From Verrucomicrobiia bacterium (lineage in GTDB: Bacteria > Verrucomicrobiota > Verrucomicrobiia > JABWAM01), in NCBI GenBank assembly GCA_013360985.1, contig JABWAM010000033.1:1-14150 (forward strand): DNA of 14,150 nt, read 5' to 3'. This document shows positions 1 to 6,730 of the stretch, piece by piece. The position numbers and the translations under genes are program-made. Every line of letters starts with the position of its first letter. Positions within the stretch are counted from its first letter, which is position 1. Under the pieces are notes generated by a model. The model was not told where the DNA came from, made no database searches, and saw nothing but the letters and a program-made list of their open reading frames with translations.

Positions 1-1
1 G

Positions 2-646
2 GGGCGCGTGCTCCGCACCCACGGCGGCGCCGCCGCCGCGGAGCGCGTCAGCTTCGAGTTCAAGTTTCTCGAACGCGCGCGCGAACGCCAACCGGCCAAG
101 GAGGAGATCGCGCGCGTCGCCGCGGCTCTCGTCCGGGACGGTCAGTCGCTCCTCGTGGACTCCGGCACGACGACCCTCGCCGTAGCGCGGCGGCTCAAAG
201 AGCGCCGCGACCTCACCTTAATCACCTCGTCGCTGCCGATCGCGTCGGAACTCCAATTTTGCGACGCGATCCGCGTCTATCTTCTCGGCGGCCAAATCCG
301 CCGATCCTCCCCCGATCTCATCGGCGCCTTCGCCGAAGCCAACCTCGAAACCATCCGCGCCGACCTCGCCTTTCTCGGCGCCGACGCCGTGGACGAGCGC
401 GGGTTCGCCTACAACAAATCTCCCGAAGTCGCCCGCATGCTCGCCCGCATGGCGACCGCCGCGCGCGAGGTGTTTGTCCTCGCCGACAGCGCCAAGATCG
501 GCCGCACTGAACTGGCGCGCTTCGGCAGCCTCCGCCGCTGGGGCGGTTTGGTCACCGATCGCAATCTCTCTCGAAAGCACGCCGCCGCGCTTCGTCGCGC
601 CGGCGTCAAACTCCTCCAACCCCGAATCCACCACGCACGACCATGA
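2..646 (+). CDS. DeoR/GlpR-family transcriptional repressor, C-terminal part (5' truncated)
   Basis: Sugar-metabolism repressor of the DeoR/GlpR type. Only the effector-binding half is inside the window; the N-terminal winged-helix DNA-binding domain lies upstream of base 1, so the frame is taken from base 2 as a partial gene. The first residues read GRVLRTHGGA, the linker motif that follows the HTH in this family. The sensor domain follows: a DSGTTTLAVA phosphate-binding loop (bases 158-187), a LITSSLPIA strand, LLGGQIRRSS, and FLGADAVDERGF, all in the expected DeoR C-terminal order. By family knowledge such domains bind a phosphorylated sugar or similar metabolite. Its stop overlaps the start of the aminotransferase gene as ATGA at 643-646, so the two are probably co-translated and the repressor likely controls the downstream catabolic genes. 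The family is secure; the effector cannot be read from sequence. Confidence 0.9.
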   Translation, partial: GRVLRTHGGAAAAERVSFEFKFLERARERQPAKEEIARVAAALVRDGQSLLVDSGTTTLAVARRLKERRDLTLITSSLPIASELQFCDAIRVYLLGGQIRRSSPDLIGAFAEANLETIRADLAFLGADAVDERGFAYNKSPEVARMLARMATAAREVFVLADSAKIGRTELARFGSLRRWGGLVTDRNLSRKHAAALRRAGVKLLQPRIHHARP

Positions 647-2025
647 AACCCTCCGTCCCCGCCGCGCCCGCCTGGGCAAAAACCGACCTCGCCCGCGTTC
701 CCCATCTCAAGGTCCCGCCGCCGGGCCCCCAATCGAACAAAATCCACGCCCGCTGCACGAAACACTTCAAGGGGCTCAGCGAACAGGTGAAACTTTTTCC
801 GGTCGTCTTCGATTCCGGCCACGGATGCACCCTCGTGGACGCCGACGGCAACACCTACATCGACTTCTCCTCGGGAATCTATGTGACGACCCTCGGGCAT
901 TGCCATCCGAAGGTCACGGAAGCCGTCCAGAAATACGCGGCGCGATGCATGAATTGCCACGACTTCACCACGGAGATCAAGACGCGCCTCGTGGAAAAGC
1001 TCGCCGAGGTGCTTCCCGGCGATCTCAACGGCTTCCAGCTCTACGATTGCGGCACGGCCGCCGTCGAGGCGGGCATCCGCGTCTGTCGCGCCGCCACGAA
1101 GAAACACGAGATGCTCTCGGCCTTCTACGATTACCACGGCAAAACCTACGGCGCGGTCTCGCTCGGCCACATCCGTTCCCACGTCTATGGCGCGGTGCGC
1201 GCCCCCGGGGCGCACATGCTCCCTCGCCCCGACGTCTACCGCCCCTGGTGGACGAAACCCGACGGGAGCATTGACACCGACAAATACATCGAGTTCTACG
1301 CCGCGTACATGGAGAAGGCCACCGTGGGCGCCGTCGCCGCGTTCTGCCTCGAGCCGATCCAAGGCTGGGGCGGTTCCGTGATGCCGCCCGACGACTTCTT
1401 CCCGAAGCTTCGCAGGCTCTGCGACGAGAAAAAGGTCCTCCTCATGGCGGACGAGGTGCTCACAAGCTGGGGGCGCACCGGCAAATGGCTCTGCCTCGAG
1501 CACTGGGATGTCGTGCCGGACGTCGTCACCCTCGGCAAGGGGTTCGGCAACGGCTTCCCCGTCACCTGCGTCGCCGTGCGCGAACCGTACAAGGAATCGT
1601 TCGAAACGATCTCCGCCTCGAGCAGCTACGGCGGCAACCCGATGGCCTGCGCCGCCGCGCTCGCCAGCACCGAGGTCATCGAGGAGGAACATCTCCTCGC
1701 GCGCGCGGAACACCTCGGCGCCATCGCCCTGAAACACATGAAGCGCATGATGGAACGCCACCCGATCGTGGGCGACGTGCGCGCCAAGGGCTGCCTCATG
1801 GGCATCGAGCTCGTCAAGGACCGCTCGACCAAGGAACCGTTCAACGAAGCCGGCAAACTCGTCTACCAGAAGGCCTTCCGCAAAGGCCTCGCCTGGATTC
1901 CGGCCGGCCACATCCTCCGCATGAGCCCCCCGATCGTCATGGACGACGAAACGCTCCTCAAGGGGCTCGATCTCATCGAGGAAGCCATCGGCGAAACCGC
2001 GAAGGAACTCGGCCACACCCGCTAA
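643..2025 (+). CDS. Class III PLP-dependent aminotransferase
   Basis: Cytoplasmic fold-type I aminotransferase of class III (GabT/ArgD/HemL superfamily), 460 residues, a normal length. Visible landmarks: the N-terminal DADGNTYIDFSSGIY segment (about 67-80), a CGTAAVEAGIR cofactor-phosphate loop (136-146), YHGKTYG (164-170), EPIQGWGG (237-244), the ADEV motif with Asp270, which pairs with the pyridine nitrogen, LGKGFGNGFP with Lys299 as the Schiff-base lysine, and SSSYGGNPMACAAAL (326-340). The set is intact, so it should be active. The start is the ATG of an ATGA overlap with the repressor stop; no Shine-Dalgarno is visible, consistent with translational coupling. The donor/acceptor pair cannot be assigned; 4-aminobutyrate, ornithine or an amino sugar/aminocyclitol are all possible. 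The repressor and the following Gfo/Idh oxidoreductase favour a small-molecule catabolic role. Confidence 0.93.
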   Translation: MKPSVPAAPAWAKTDLARVPHLKVPPPGPQSNKIHARCTKHFKGLSEQVKLFPVVFDSGHGCTLVDADGNTYIDFSSGIYVTTLGHCHPKVTEAVQKYAARCMNCHDFTTEIKTRLVEKLAEVLPGDLNGFQLYDCGTAAVEAGIRVCRAATKKHEMLSAFYDYHGKTYGAVSLGHIRSHVYGAVRAPGAHMLPRPDVYRPWWTKPDGSIDTDKYIEFYAAYMEKATVGAVAAFCLEPIQGWGGSVMPPDDFFPKLRRLCDEKKVLLMADEVLTSWGRTGKWLCLEHWDVVPDVVTLGKGFGNGFPVTCVAVREPYKESFETISASSSYGGNPMACAAALASTEVIEEEHLLARAEHLGAIALKHMKRMMERHPIVGDVRAKGCLMGIELVKDRSTKEPFNEAGKLVYQKAFRKGLAWIPAGHILRMSPPIVMDDETLLKGLDLIEEAIGETAKELGHTR

Positions 2026-2029
2026 TCGC

Positions 2030-3178
2030 ATGAAAGAGATCCGCTTCGGAATCATCGGCCTCGGCCTCATGGGCCGGGAACTCGCCAGCGCCGTCGCGCG
2101 CTGGTGCCACCTCACCGACGTCACCGTCCGCCCCGTGATCACGGCGATCTGCGACAAGGCGCCGCCTCCCGGACGCGTCGAGTGGTTCACCGCGAACTTC
2201 CCGACCATCCGTCAGGTGTGCGCGGACTATCGCGAACTGCTGGCCAACCCGGACGTGGACGCCGTGTACTGCGCCGTCCCGCATCATCTCCACCGCGAGA
2301 TGTACTGCGCGATCATCGAGTCGGGGAAACATTTCCTCGGCGAGAAACCGTTCGGGATGGACCGCGCCGCCAACGACGCGATCCTCGCCAGCATCCGCAA
2401 GACGCCGGGCAAGATCGTGCGCTGCTCCTCCCAGCTTCCCTTCACCCCGGCCGTTCAAAAGATCTTCGGGAGGATCGAGAAAGGTTTCTTCGGGCGGATC
2501 TTCGAGGTGAACACCGGCTTCCTGCACTCCAGCGACCTGAACCCGAACAAGGCGATCAACTGGAAACGCATGGTGAAGATCAACGGCGAATACGGCGTGA
2601 TGGGCGACCTCGGGATGCACGCCTGCCACGTTCCCTTCCGCGCCGGTTGGCAACCGCGCCGCGTGCGCGCCGTGCTCTCCAAAATCGTCAAGGAACGCCC
2701 GGACGGCAAGGGGGGCATGGCGCCCTGCGAAACCTGGGACAACGCGACCCTCCTCGTGGACATGCTCGATCCGCGATCGGGAGAAGCGTTTCCCTGGACG
2801 CTGCGCACCCAGCGCATCGCCCCCGGCGAAAAGAACACCTGGTACCTCGAGATTTACGGCACGCGGGGCGCCGTAAAATTCTCCACCAAAAATCCGAAAC
2901 GCCTCAATCTCCTCGAATACGACGGCGGCGAACAGGTCTGGCAGCAGGAGGACGTCGGCTTCGAACCCGCCTTCAAGACGATCACGGGCGACATTTTCGA
3001 ATTCGGTTTCCCCGACGCGATCCAGCAAATGCTGGCCGCCTTCTTCCACGAGGCGGCGCACGGCAAGCCGCTCACTCCGGCGGCCGGCTGCGCCACGCCC
3101 GAAGAAGCCGCGCTCAGCCATCGCCTCTTCACCGCGGCGCTCGCCTCGCACAAGAACGGCACGACCGAACCGGTCTGA
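2030..3178 (+). CDS. Gfo/Idh/MocA-family NAD(P)-dependent oxidoreductase
   Basis: Soluble dehydrogenase of the Gfo/Idh/MocA superfamily, 382 residues. The N-terminal Rossmann domain opens with IRFGIIGLGLMG, giving GxGxxG at Gly10, Gly12 and Gly15. VDAVYCAVPHHLH (76-88) is the second nucleotide-domain landmark, and EKPFGMD (105-111) carries the family EKP motif with Lys106. The C-terminal alpha/beta domain has GDLGMHACH (192-200), supplying the Asp193/His197 pair usually found in the active site. Known substrates include sugars, inositols and amino sugars; which one applies here is not visible. It starts 4 bases after the aminotransferase stop with no Shine-Dalgarno, so it belongs to the same transcription unit. 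Together with the aminotransferase it could oxidise or reduce a keto/amino intermediate. Confidence 0.92.
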   Translation: MKEIRFGIIGLGLMGRELASAVARWCHLTDVTVRPVITAICDKAPPPGRVEWFTANFPTIRQVCADYRELLANPDVDAVYCAVPHHLHREMYCAIIESGKHFLGEKPFGMDRAANDAILASIRKTPGKIVRCSSQLPFTPAVQKIFGRIEKGFFGRIFEVNTGFLHSSDLNPNKAINWKRMVKINGEYGVMGDLGMHACHVPFRAGWQPRRVRAVLSKIVKERPDGKGGMAPCETWDNATLLVDMLDPRSGEAFPWTLRTQRIAPGEKNTWYLEIYGTRGAVKFSTKNPKRLNLLEYDGGEQVWQQEDVGFEPAFKTITGDIFEFGFPDAIQQMLAAFFHEAAHGKPLTPAAGCATPEEAALSHRLFTAALASHKNGTTEPV

Positions 3179-3181
3179 TCC

Positions 3182-3211
3182 CTGAATTCCGGATGCAACG
3201 CGCAAGATAAA
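3182..3211 (+). promoter_or_regulatory. Weak candidate promoter ahead of the ceramidase-like gene
   Basis: The 68-base gap at 3179-3246 is the first non-coding stretch after three tightly packed genes and holds a local A/T-rich patch. CTGAAT (3182-3187) and GATAAA (3206-3211), 18 bases apart, resemble -35 and -10 boxes at 3 of 6 and 4 of 6 positions. The match is weak and could be chance; the genes may simply be cotranscribed from upstream. Confidence 0.18.
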
Positions 3212-3246
3212 AATCGCGCAGTCCAGGCAACGGGCCGTCTCCCAGC

Positions 3247-4566
3247 ATGAACCTCCTCGTCGGCGTCGCGCGGCGCGACATCAGCCCGCGGAAACCCCTC
3301 TTCTTGTGGGGGTATCCCCACGTTCCCCGCGTCTCCACCGGCATCCACGATCCGCTCTGGGCTTCCGCGATCGCCTTCCGCCAGGGCGCCGACGCCCTCC
3401 TCCTCGTCGCCGCCGACGCCCTCTTCATCTCTCCGGAAGGCGCGCGCGCCTGCCGGAACGCTCTCCACGAAAAGACCGGCGTCCCGCCCGAGCGCATCCT
3501 CATCAGTTGCACCCATGGGCACTCCGCGCCCGTGAGCGTGGATTACCTGACGAGCCGCGCGGACCCCACGGTTCCTCCGCCCGATCCCGAGTATGTCCGT
3601 CTCTATTACTCGGGAATCGTCGAGGCCGCCGCCGAGGCCTTCGCAAAGGCCGAACCGGCCGAGTTGGCCGTCACTGCAACGGAGGTTCGCGGCGTTGGCA
3701 CAAACCGCCTCTCTCCCGATGCTCCGCGCGATCCCGAGGTCGGCCTGATTTTTGCCCGTCGGGTTCGGGACGCCGCGCCTCTGGCGCTCGCGATGGTCTA
3801 TGCGATGCATCCCACGGTCCTTCATGAGGACTCAACGCTGGTGACCTCCGATTTCCCGGGTTTCGCGCGCGACGAAATCGAAGCCGCCTTCCCCGGCCTC
3901 CAGATCAACTATCACAACGGAACCTGCGGAAACCTGAGTCCTCGCTATAGCGTGAAAGGCCAAACCTTCGCCGAAGCCGAACGCCTCGGGCGCCTCCTCG
4001 GCCGCGCCGTGATCGCGGCGCTCGCGGAGCTGAAGGCGAAAGACTTTTCCCGGGCGATCTCCCTCGATGGAAGGATCGCAGAGGTCGTCCCGATCCCGCG
4101 CGTCATGCCGTCCATCGCCGAAGCGAAGGCCGCCCATCAGGCGGCCCTCGCCGAATACGCGCGTCTGAAACGCGAGGGCGCGCCGCACGGCCCCGTGCGC
4201 ACCGCCGAATGCACCACCTTCGGCACGGAAGAGGCCCTCCTCCTCGCGAAGGCCGCCGCCAGCGACGAACTCGCCGAACTGGTCCGCCGCTACACCCCCG
4301 CCGAAGTCCAGGCGCTCCGCCTGGGCGACGCGGCGATTGTGGGATTGCCCGGCGAGTTCTTCGTGGAATACGGACTCGAGATCAAAAGACGCGCCCCGCG
4401 AAAGACCTTTCCCATCGGTTATGCGAACGGCGAACTCCAGGGTTACATCGTGACTCCCGAAGCCGCCGCCGGCGGCGGATACGAGGCGCAGAACTCCGTC
4501 TTCGATTGCCGCACGGGCGCCCGGTTTGTCGAGGCCGCCCTCGCCCTCCTCGGACGGCTCGCATAA
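3247..4566 (+). CDS. Compact neutral ceramidase-like amidohydrolase
   Basis: Resembles the N-terminal catalytic domain of neutral/alkaline non-lysosomal ceramidases, zinc enzymes that hydrolyse an N-acyl amide. The start GVARRDISP is the family opening. All catalytic landmarks I can place are present: SCTHGHSAP with His90/His92 (zinc ligand region), AMHPT with His188 (second zinc ligand), NGTCGNLSPR with Ser231 in the position of the catalytic serine, LPGEF with Glu370, and a GYIVTPE...GYEAQNS block with Tyr412. Asn replaces the Asp usual just before the serine (GNLSP versus GDVSP). At 439 residues it is much shorter than full ceramidases (about 650 or more), lacks the C-terminal Ig-like domain, and has no signal peptide, so it is probably cytoplasmic. 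The true substrate may not be ceramide; another N-acyl amine from this gene cluster is plausible. The start ATG has no visible Shine-Dalgarno. Confidence 0.83.
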   Translation: MNLLVGVARRDISPRKPLFLWGYPHVPRVSTGIHDPLWASAIAFRQGADALLLVAADALFISPEGARACRNALHEKTGVPPERILISCTHGHSAPVSVDYLTSRADPTVPPPDPEYVRLYYSGIVEAAAEAFAKAEPAELAVTATEVRGVGTNRLSPDAPRDPEVGLIFARRVRDAAPLALAMVYAMHPTVLHEDSTLVTSDFPGFARDEIEAAFPGLQINYHNGTCGNLSPRYSVKGQTFAEAERLGRLLGRAVIAALAELKAKDFSRAISLDGRIAEVVPIPRVMPSIAEAKAAHQAALAEYARLKREGAPHGPVRTAECTTFGTEEALLLAKAAASDELAELVRRYTPAEVQALRLGDAAIVGLPGEFFVEYGLEIKRRAPRKTFPIGYANGELQGYIVTPEAAAGGGYEAQNSVFDCRTGARFVEAALALLGRLA

Positions 4567-4607
4567 GCGCGGCGAACGATTTCACACCGGACGCCCTTTT
4601 CGTTTGC

Positions 4608-6152
4608 TTGCGTCTCCCATCGGGCCCAGGGTCCCGCGTTCGTATTACTTTTCACCCCATCATCATCCAGGGCGGCATGGGCGTCGGCGTTTCCGGCTGG
4701 CGACTCGCGCGAGCCGTTTCGATGACCGGCCAGCTCGGCGTCGTTTCGGGAACCGCGATGGGCGTCGTTCTGGCCCGCTTCCTGCAGGCGGGCGATCCCG
4801 GCGGACACTATCGCCGCGCGATGGAGGCCTTCCCTGCGTCCTCCGTGGCGGAACGCATCCTCCGCGATCACTACATCGCCGGAGGCAAAGGCGCTTCCGC
4901 TCCTTTCAGACTCACGGCGATGCCTTCGCTGCGCCCGAGCGCCGCGCTGACCGAACTGATGGTCGCCGGCAATTTTGCCGAGATCTGGCTTGCCAAGGAG
5001 GGGCACGACGGCGTCGTCGGCATGAACCTGTTGGAAAAAATTCAGATCCCCACCCTCCCTTCGCTCTTCGGCGCGATGCTCGCGGGCGTCAATTACATCC
5101 TCATGGGCGCGGGCATCCCTCGCTCCATCCCCGGCGTTCTCGACCGCTTCGCCCGAGGGGAACCGGCCGAGTTGCGCATGGACGTGCAAAATTGCGGGCC
5201 CAATGACCTCTTCGACGCGCGCTTCGATCCGCGGGAGATCTTTCAGGAATCGCCTCCTTTGCTCAACCGCCCGTACTTCCTGGCGATCATCTCCTCAGCC
5301 ACCCTCGCCATGACCCTGGCGCGCAAATCCAACGGAAAGGTGGACGGCTTCGTGATCGAGGGGCCCACCGCGGGCGGGCACAACGCTCCTCCCCGCGGCC
5401 CGATGCGTCTCAACGCGGCCGGCGAACCGATCTACGGTCCTCGCGACGTGCCAGAGTTGGAAAAAATCCGGGCGCTCGATCTTCCATACTGGCTCGCCGG
5501 CTCCTACGCGAGCGCCGACAAGGTGGCGGAGGCGATCCGCCTCGGCGCGGCCGGAGTGCAAGTCGGCACCGCCTTCGCCTTTTGCCGCGAGTCCGGCATT
5601 GCGCCGTCGCTCAAACAGCGCGCGCTGGAGATGAGCCGGCGCGGCGCGCTCGCGGTCTATACCGATCCCATGGCCTCTCCCACGGGCTTTCCGTTCAAGG
5701 TGCTTCAGATGGAGGACTCGATCGCCCAAACCGAGATTTACGCAAACCGCCGGCGCATCTGCGACCTCGGATACCTGCGCCATCTCTACCGCAAAGAAGA
5801 CGGCAGCGTCGGCTACCGATGCCCCGCCGAGCCCGTCGAGGATTACGTGGCCAAGGGCGGCGCGCTCGCGGATACCGTCGGACGCAAATGCGTCTGCAAC
5901 GGCCTCGTGGGAACCATCGGGCTCGCGCAAAGCCTCTCCGACGGAACCCTCGAGCCGATGCTCATGACCGCGGGCGACGACGCGGCGACGGTTGCCCGCT
6001 TCTTGAAGCCCGGCGAAGATTCCTACGGCGCGGCCGACGTGGTGGAGACGCTTCTCGAAGGCGCGCGCGCCGCCGCCGCCCCTCTCCCGCCCGGAAATTC
6101 TCAAATGCCCCAGGAAAATCCGCCGTCGTCTCCCCCTCCTTCCGAACGATGA
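4608..6152 (+). CDS. Nitronate monooxygenase / 2-nitropropane dioxygenase-like FMN enzyme
   Basis: FMN-dependent TIM-barrel enzyme of the nitronate monooxygenase family, which oxidises alkyl nitronates or acts as a related flavin oxidoreductase. Landmarks: PIIIQGGMGVGVSGWRLA near the start, QLGVVSGTA, GPTAGGHNAPPRG with His258 at the catalytic histidine position, GAAGVQVGTAFAFCRES (FMN phosphate region), and DPMASPTGFPFKV. The C-terminal part matches the long, about 500-residue subfamily and carries four cysteines (385, 405, 428, 430). The last 25 residues are rich in Pro and Ser. The start is uncertain: no ATG precedes the conserved QGGMG segment in frame, so I chose the TTG at 4608 (514 residues), 41 bases after the ceramidase-like stop. 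An ATT at 4644 is the other option. The frame stays open farther upstream, but that part is a shadow of the ceramidase-like gene. Confidence 0.87.
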   Translation: MRLPSGPGSRVRITFHPIIIQGGMGVGVSGWRLARAVSMTGQLGVVSGTAMGVVLARFLQAGDPGGHYRRAMEAFPASSVAERILRDHYIAGGKGASAPFRLTAMPSLRPSAALTELMVAGNFAEIWLAKEGHDGVVGMNLLEKIQIPTLPSLFGAMLAGVNYILMGAGIPRSIPGVLDRFARGEPAELRMDVQNCGPNDLFDARFDPREIFQESPPLLNRPYFLAIISSATLAMTLARKSNGKVDGFVIEGPTAGGHNAPPRGPMRLNAAGEPIYGPRDVPELEKIRALDLPYWLAGSYASADKVAEAIRLGAAGVQVGTAFAFCRESGIAPSLKQRALEMSRRGALAVYTDPMASPTGFPFKVLQMEDSIAQTEIYANRRRICDLGYLRHLYRKEDGSVGYRCPAEPVEDYVAKGGALADTVGRKCVCNGLVGTIGLAQSLSDGTLEPMLMTAGDDAATVARFLKPGEDSYGAADVVETLLEGARAAAAPLPPGNSQMPQENPPSSPPPSER

Positions 6153-6174
6153 CCCGCTTCTTTCACGGCTTTCT

Positions 6175-6186
6175 CGCCGCGCGGCG
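6175..6186. repeat. 12-base perfect GC palindrome between nitronate monooxygenase and EIIA genes
   Basis: CGCCGCGCGGCG reads the same on both strands and lies in the 116-base gap after the nitronate monooxygenase-like stop. An 8-base direct repeat TCGCCTCG (6219-6226 and 6231-6238) follows it. No T-run follows the palindrome, so an intrinsic terminator is not supported; it may be chance in GC-rich DNA. Confidence 0.3.
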
Positions 6187-6268
6187 GGCGTTCGCGCCGG
6201 CCGTTGAAAATCGGCTTGTCGCCTCGAGGATCGCCTCGTAGCCTTCCCTTCCGCCGGAGCGCGGGTCC

Positions 6269-6730
6269 ATGAAGTTCTCCGACCTGATCAGCCCCTCCCA
6301 GATCATCCTCGAACTCGACGCCGCGGATCGCTGGGCGACCATCGACGAGATGGTGAATCACCTCGTGCGCCTCGGCAGGGTCGCGCCCTCCGAGCGAGAA
6401 ACGGTCCTCACCGACGTCAAGAATCGCGAGAAAACCATCAGCACCGGCGTCGGCTTTGGGATCGCCATCCCTCACGGCTCGACCCGCGGCGTCGAGAAGG
6501 TCGCCGCGATCTTCGGGCGCTCCTCCAAGGGCATCAACTTTGACGCCCTCGACAATCAGCCCGTCCGCCTCGTCGTTCTCTTCCTCGTCCCGCTCGGCCA
6601 GTATCAGGTGCACCTCAAGACCCTGGCCCTCATTTCCCGGTTCCTCAACGATCGCGAGTTCCGCGAACGCGCGCTCCAAGCCGCTTCCGAGCAGGAGATC
6701 TACGACGCCATCGTCAAACGCGAGAGTTGA
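6269..6730 (+). CDS. PTS EIIA domain protein (EIIA-Ntr / fructose type)
   Basis: A single-domain, cytoplasmic EIIA of the mannitol/fructose/nitrogen PTS class, 153 residues, the usual length for PtsN-like proteins. The phosphoacceptor motif is intact: GFGIAIPHGS, with His69 as the phosphorylated histidine. Upstream KNREKTISTGVG and downstream LVVLFLVPLGQYQVHLKTLA are the typical flanking blocks. The start has one of the few good Shine-Dalgarno sequences in the window (GGAG at 6256-6259, 9 bases before the ATG). No EIIB or EIIC component is visible nearby, so a regulatory (PtsN-like) role is more likely than sugar uptake, but genes outside the window could supply transport partners. Its 3' end overlaps the convergent malQ gene by 17 bases. 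Confidence 0.92.
   Translation: MKFSDLISPSQIILELDAADRWATIDEMVNHLVRLGRVAPSERETVLTDVKNREKTISTGVGFGIAIPHGSTRGVEKVAAIFGRSSKGINFDALDNQPVRLVVLFLVPLGQYQVHLKTLALISRFLNDREFRERALQAASEQEIYDAIVKRES

Noticed and set aside
409..2208. Long open frame (599 codons) on the minus strand
   Set aside because: Lies antisense to the repressor, aminotransferase and Gfo/Idh genes, whose protein families are clear. Long antisense frames are expected with this GC-rich codon bias, and it shows no recognisable domain.
1973..3205. Open frame of 410 codons on the minus strand
   Set aside because: Antisense to the well-supported Gfo/Idh gene, with no motif of its own.
4209..4607. Upstream extension of the nitronate monooxygenase frame
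   Set aside because: Overlaps the end of the ceramidase-like gene in another frame and encodes Arg/Pro-rich sequence unlike any family N-terminus.
6204..6232. TTGAAA promoter-like box before the EIIA gene
   Set aside because: No acceptable -10 box (AGGATC only) is found at 17 bases.
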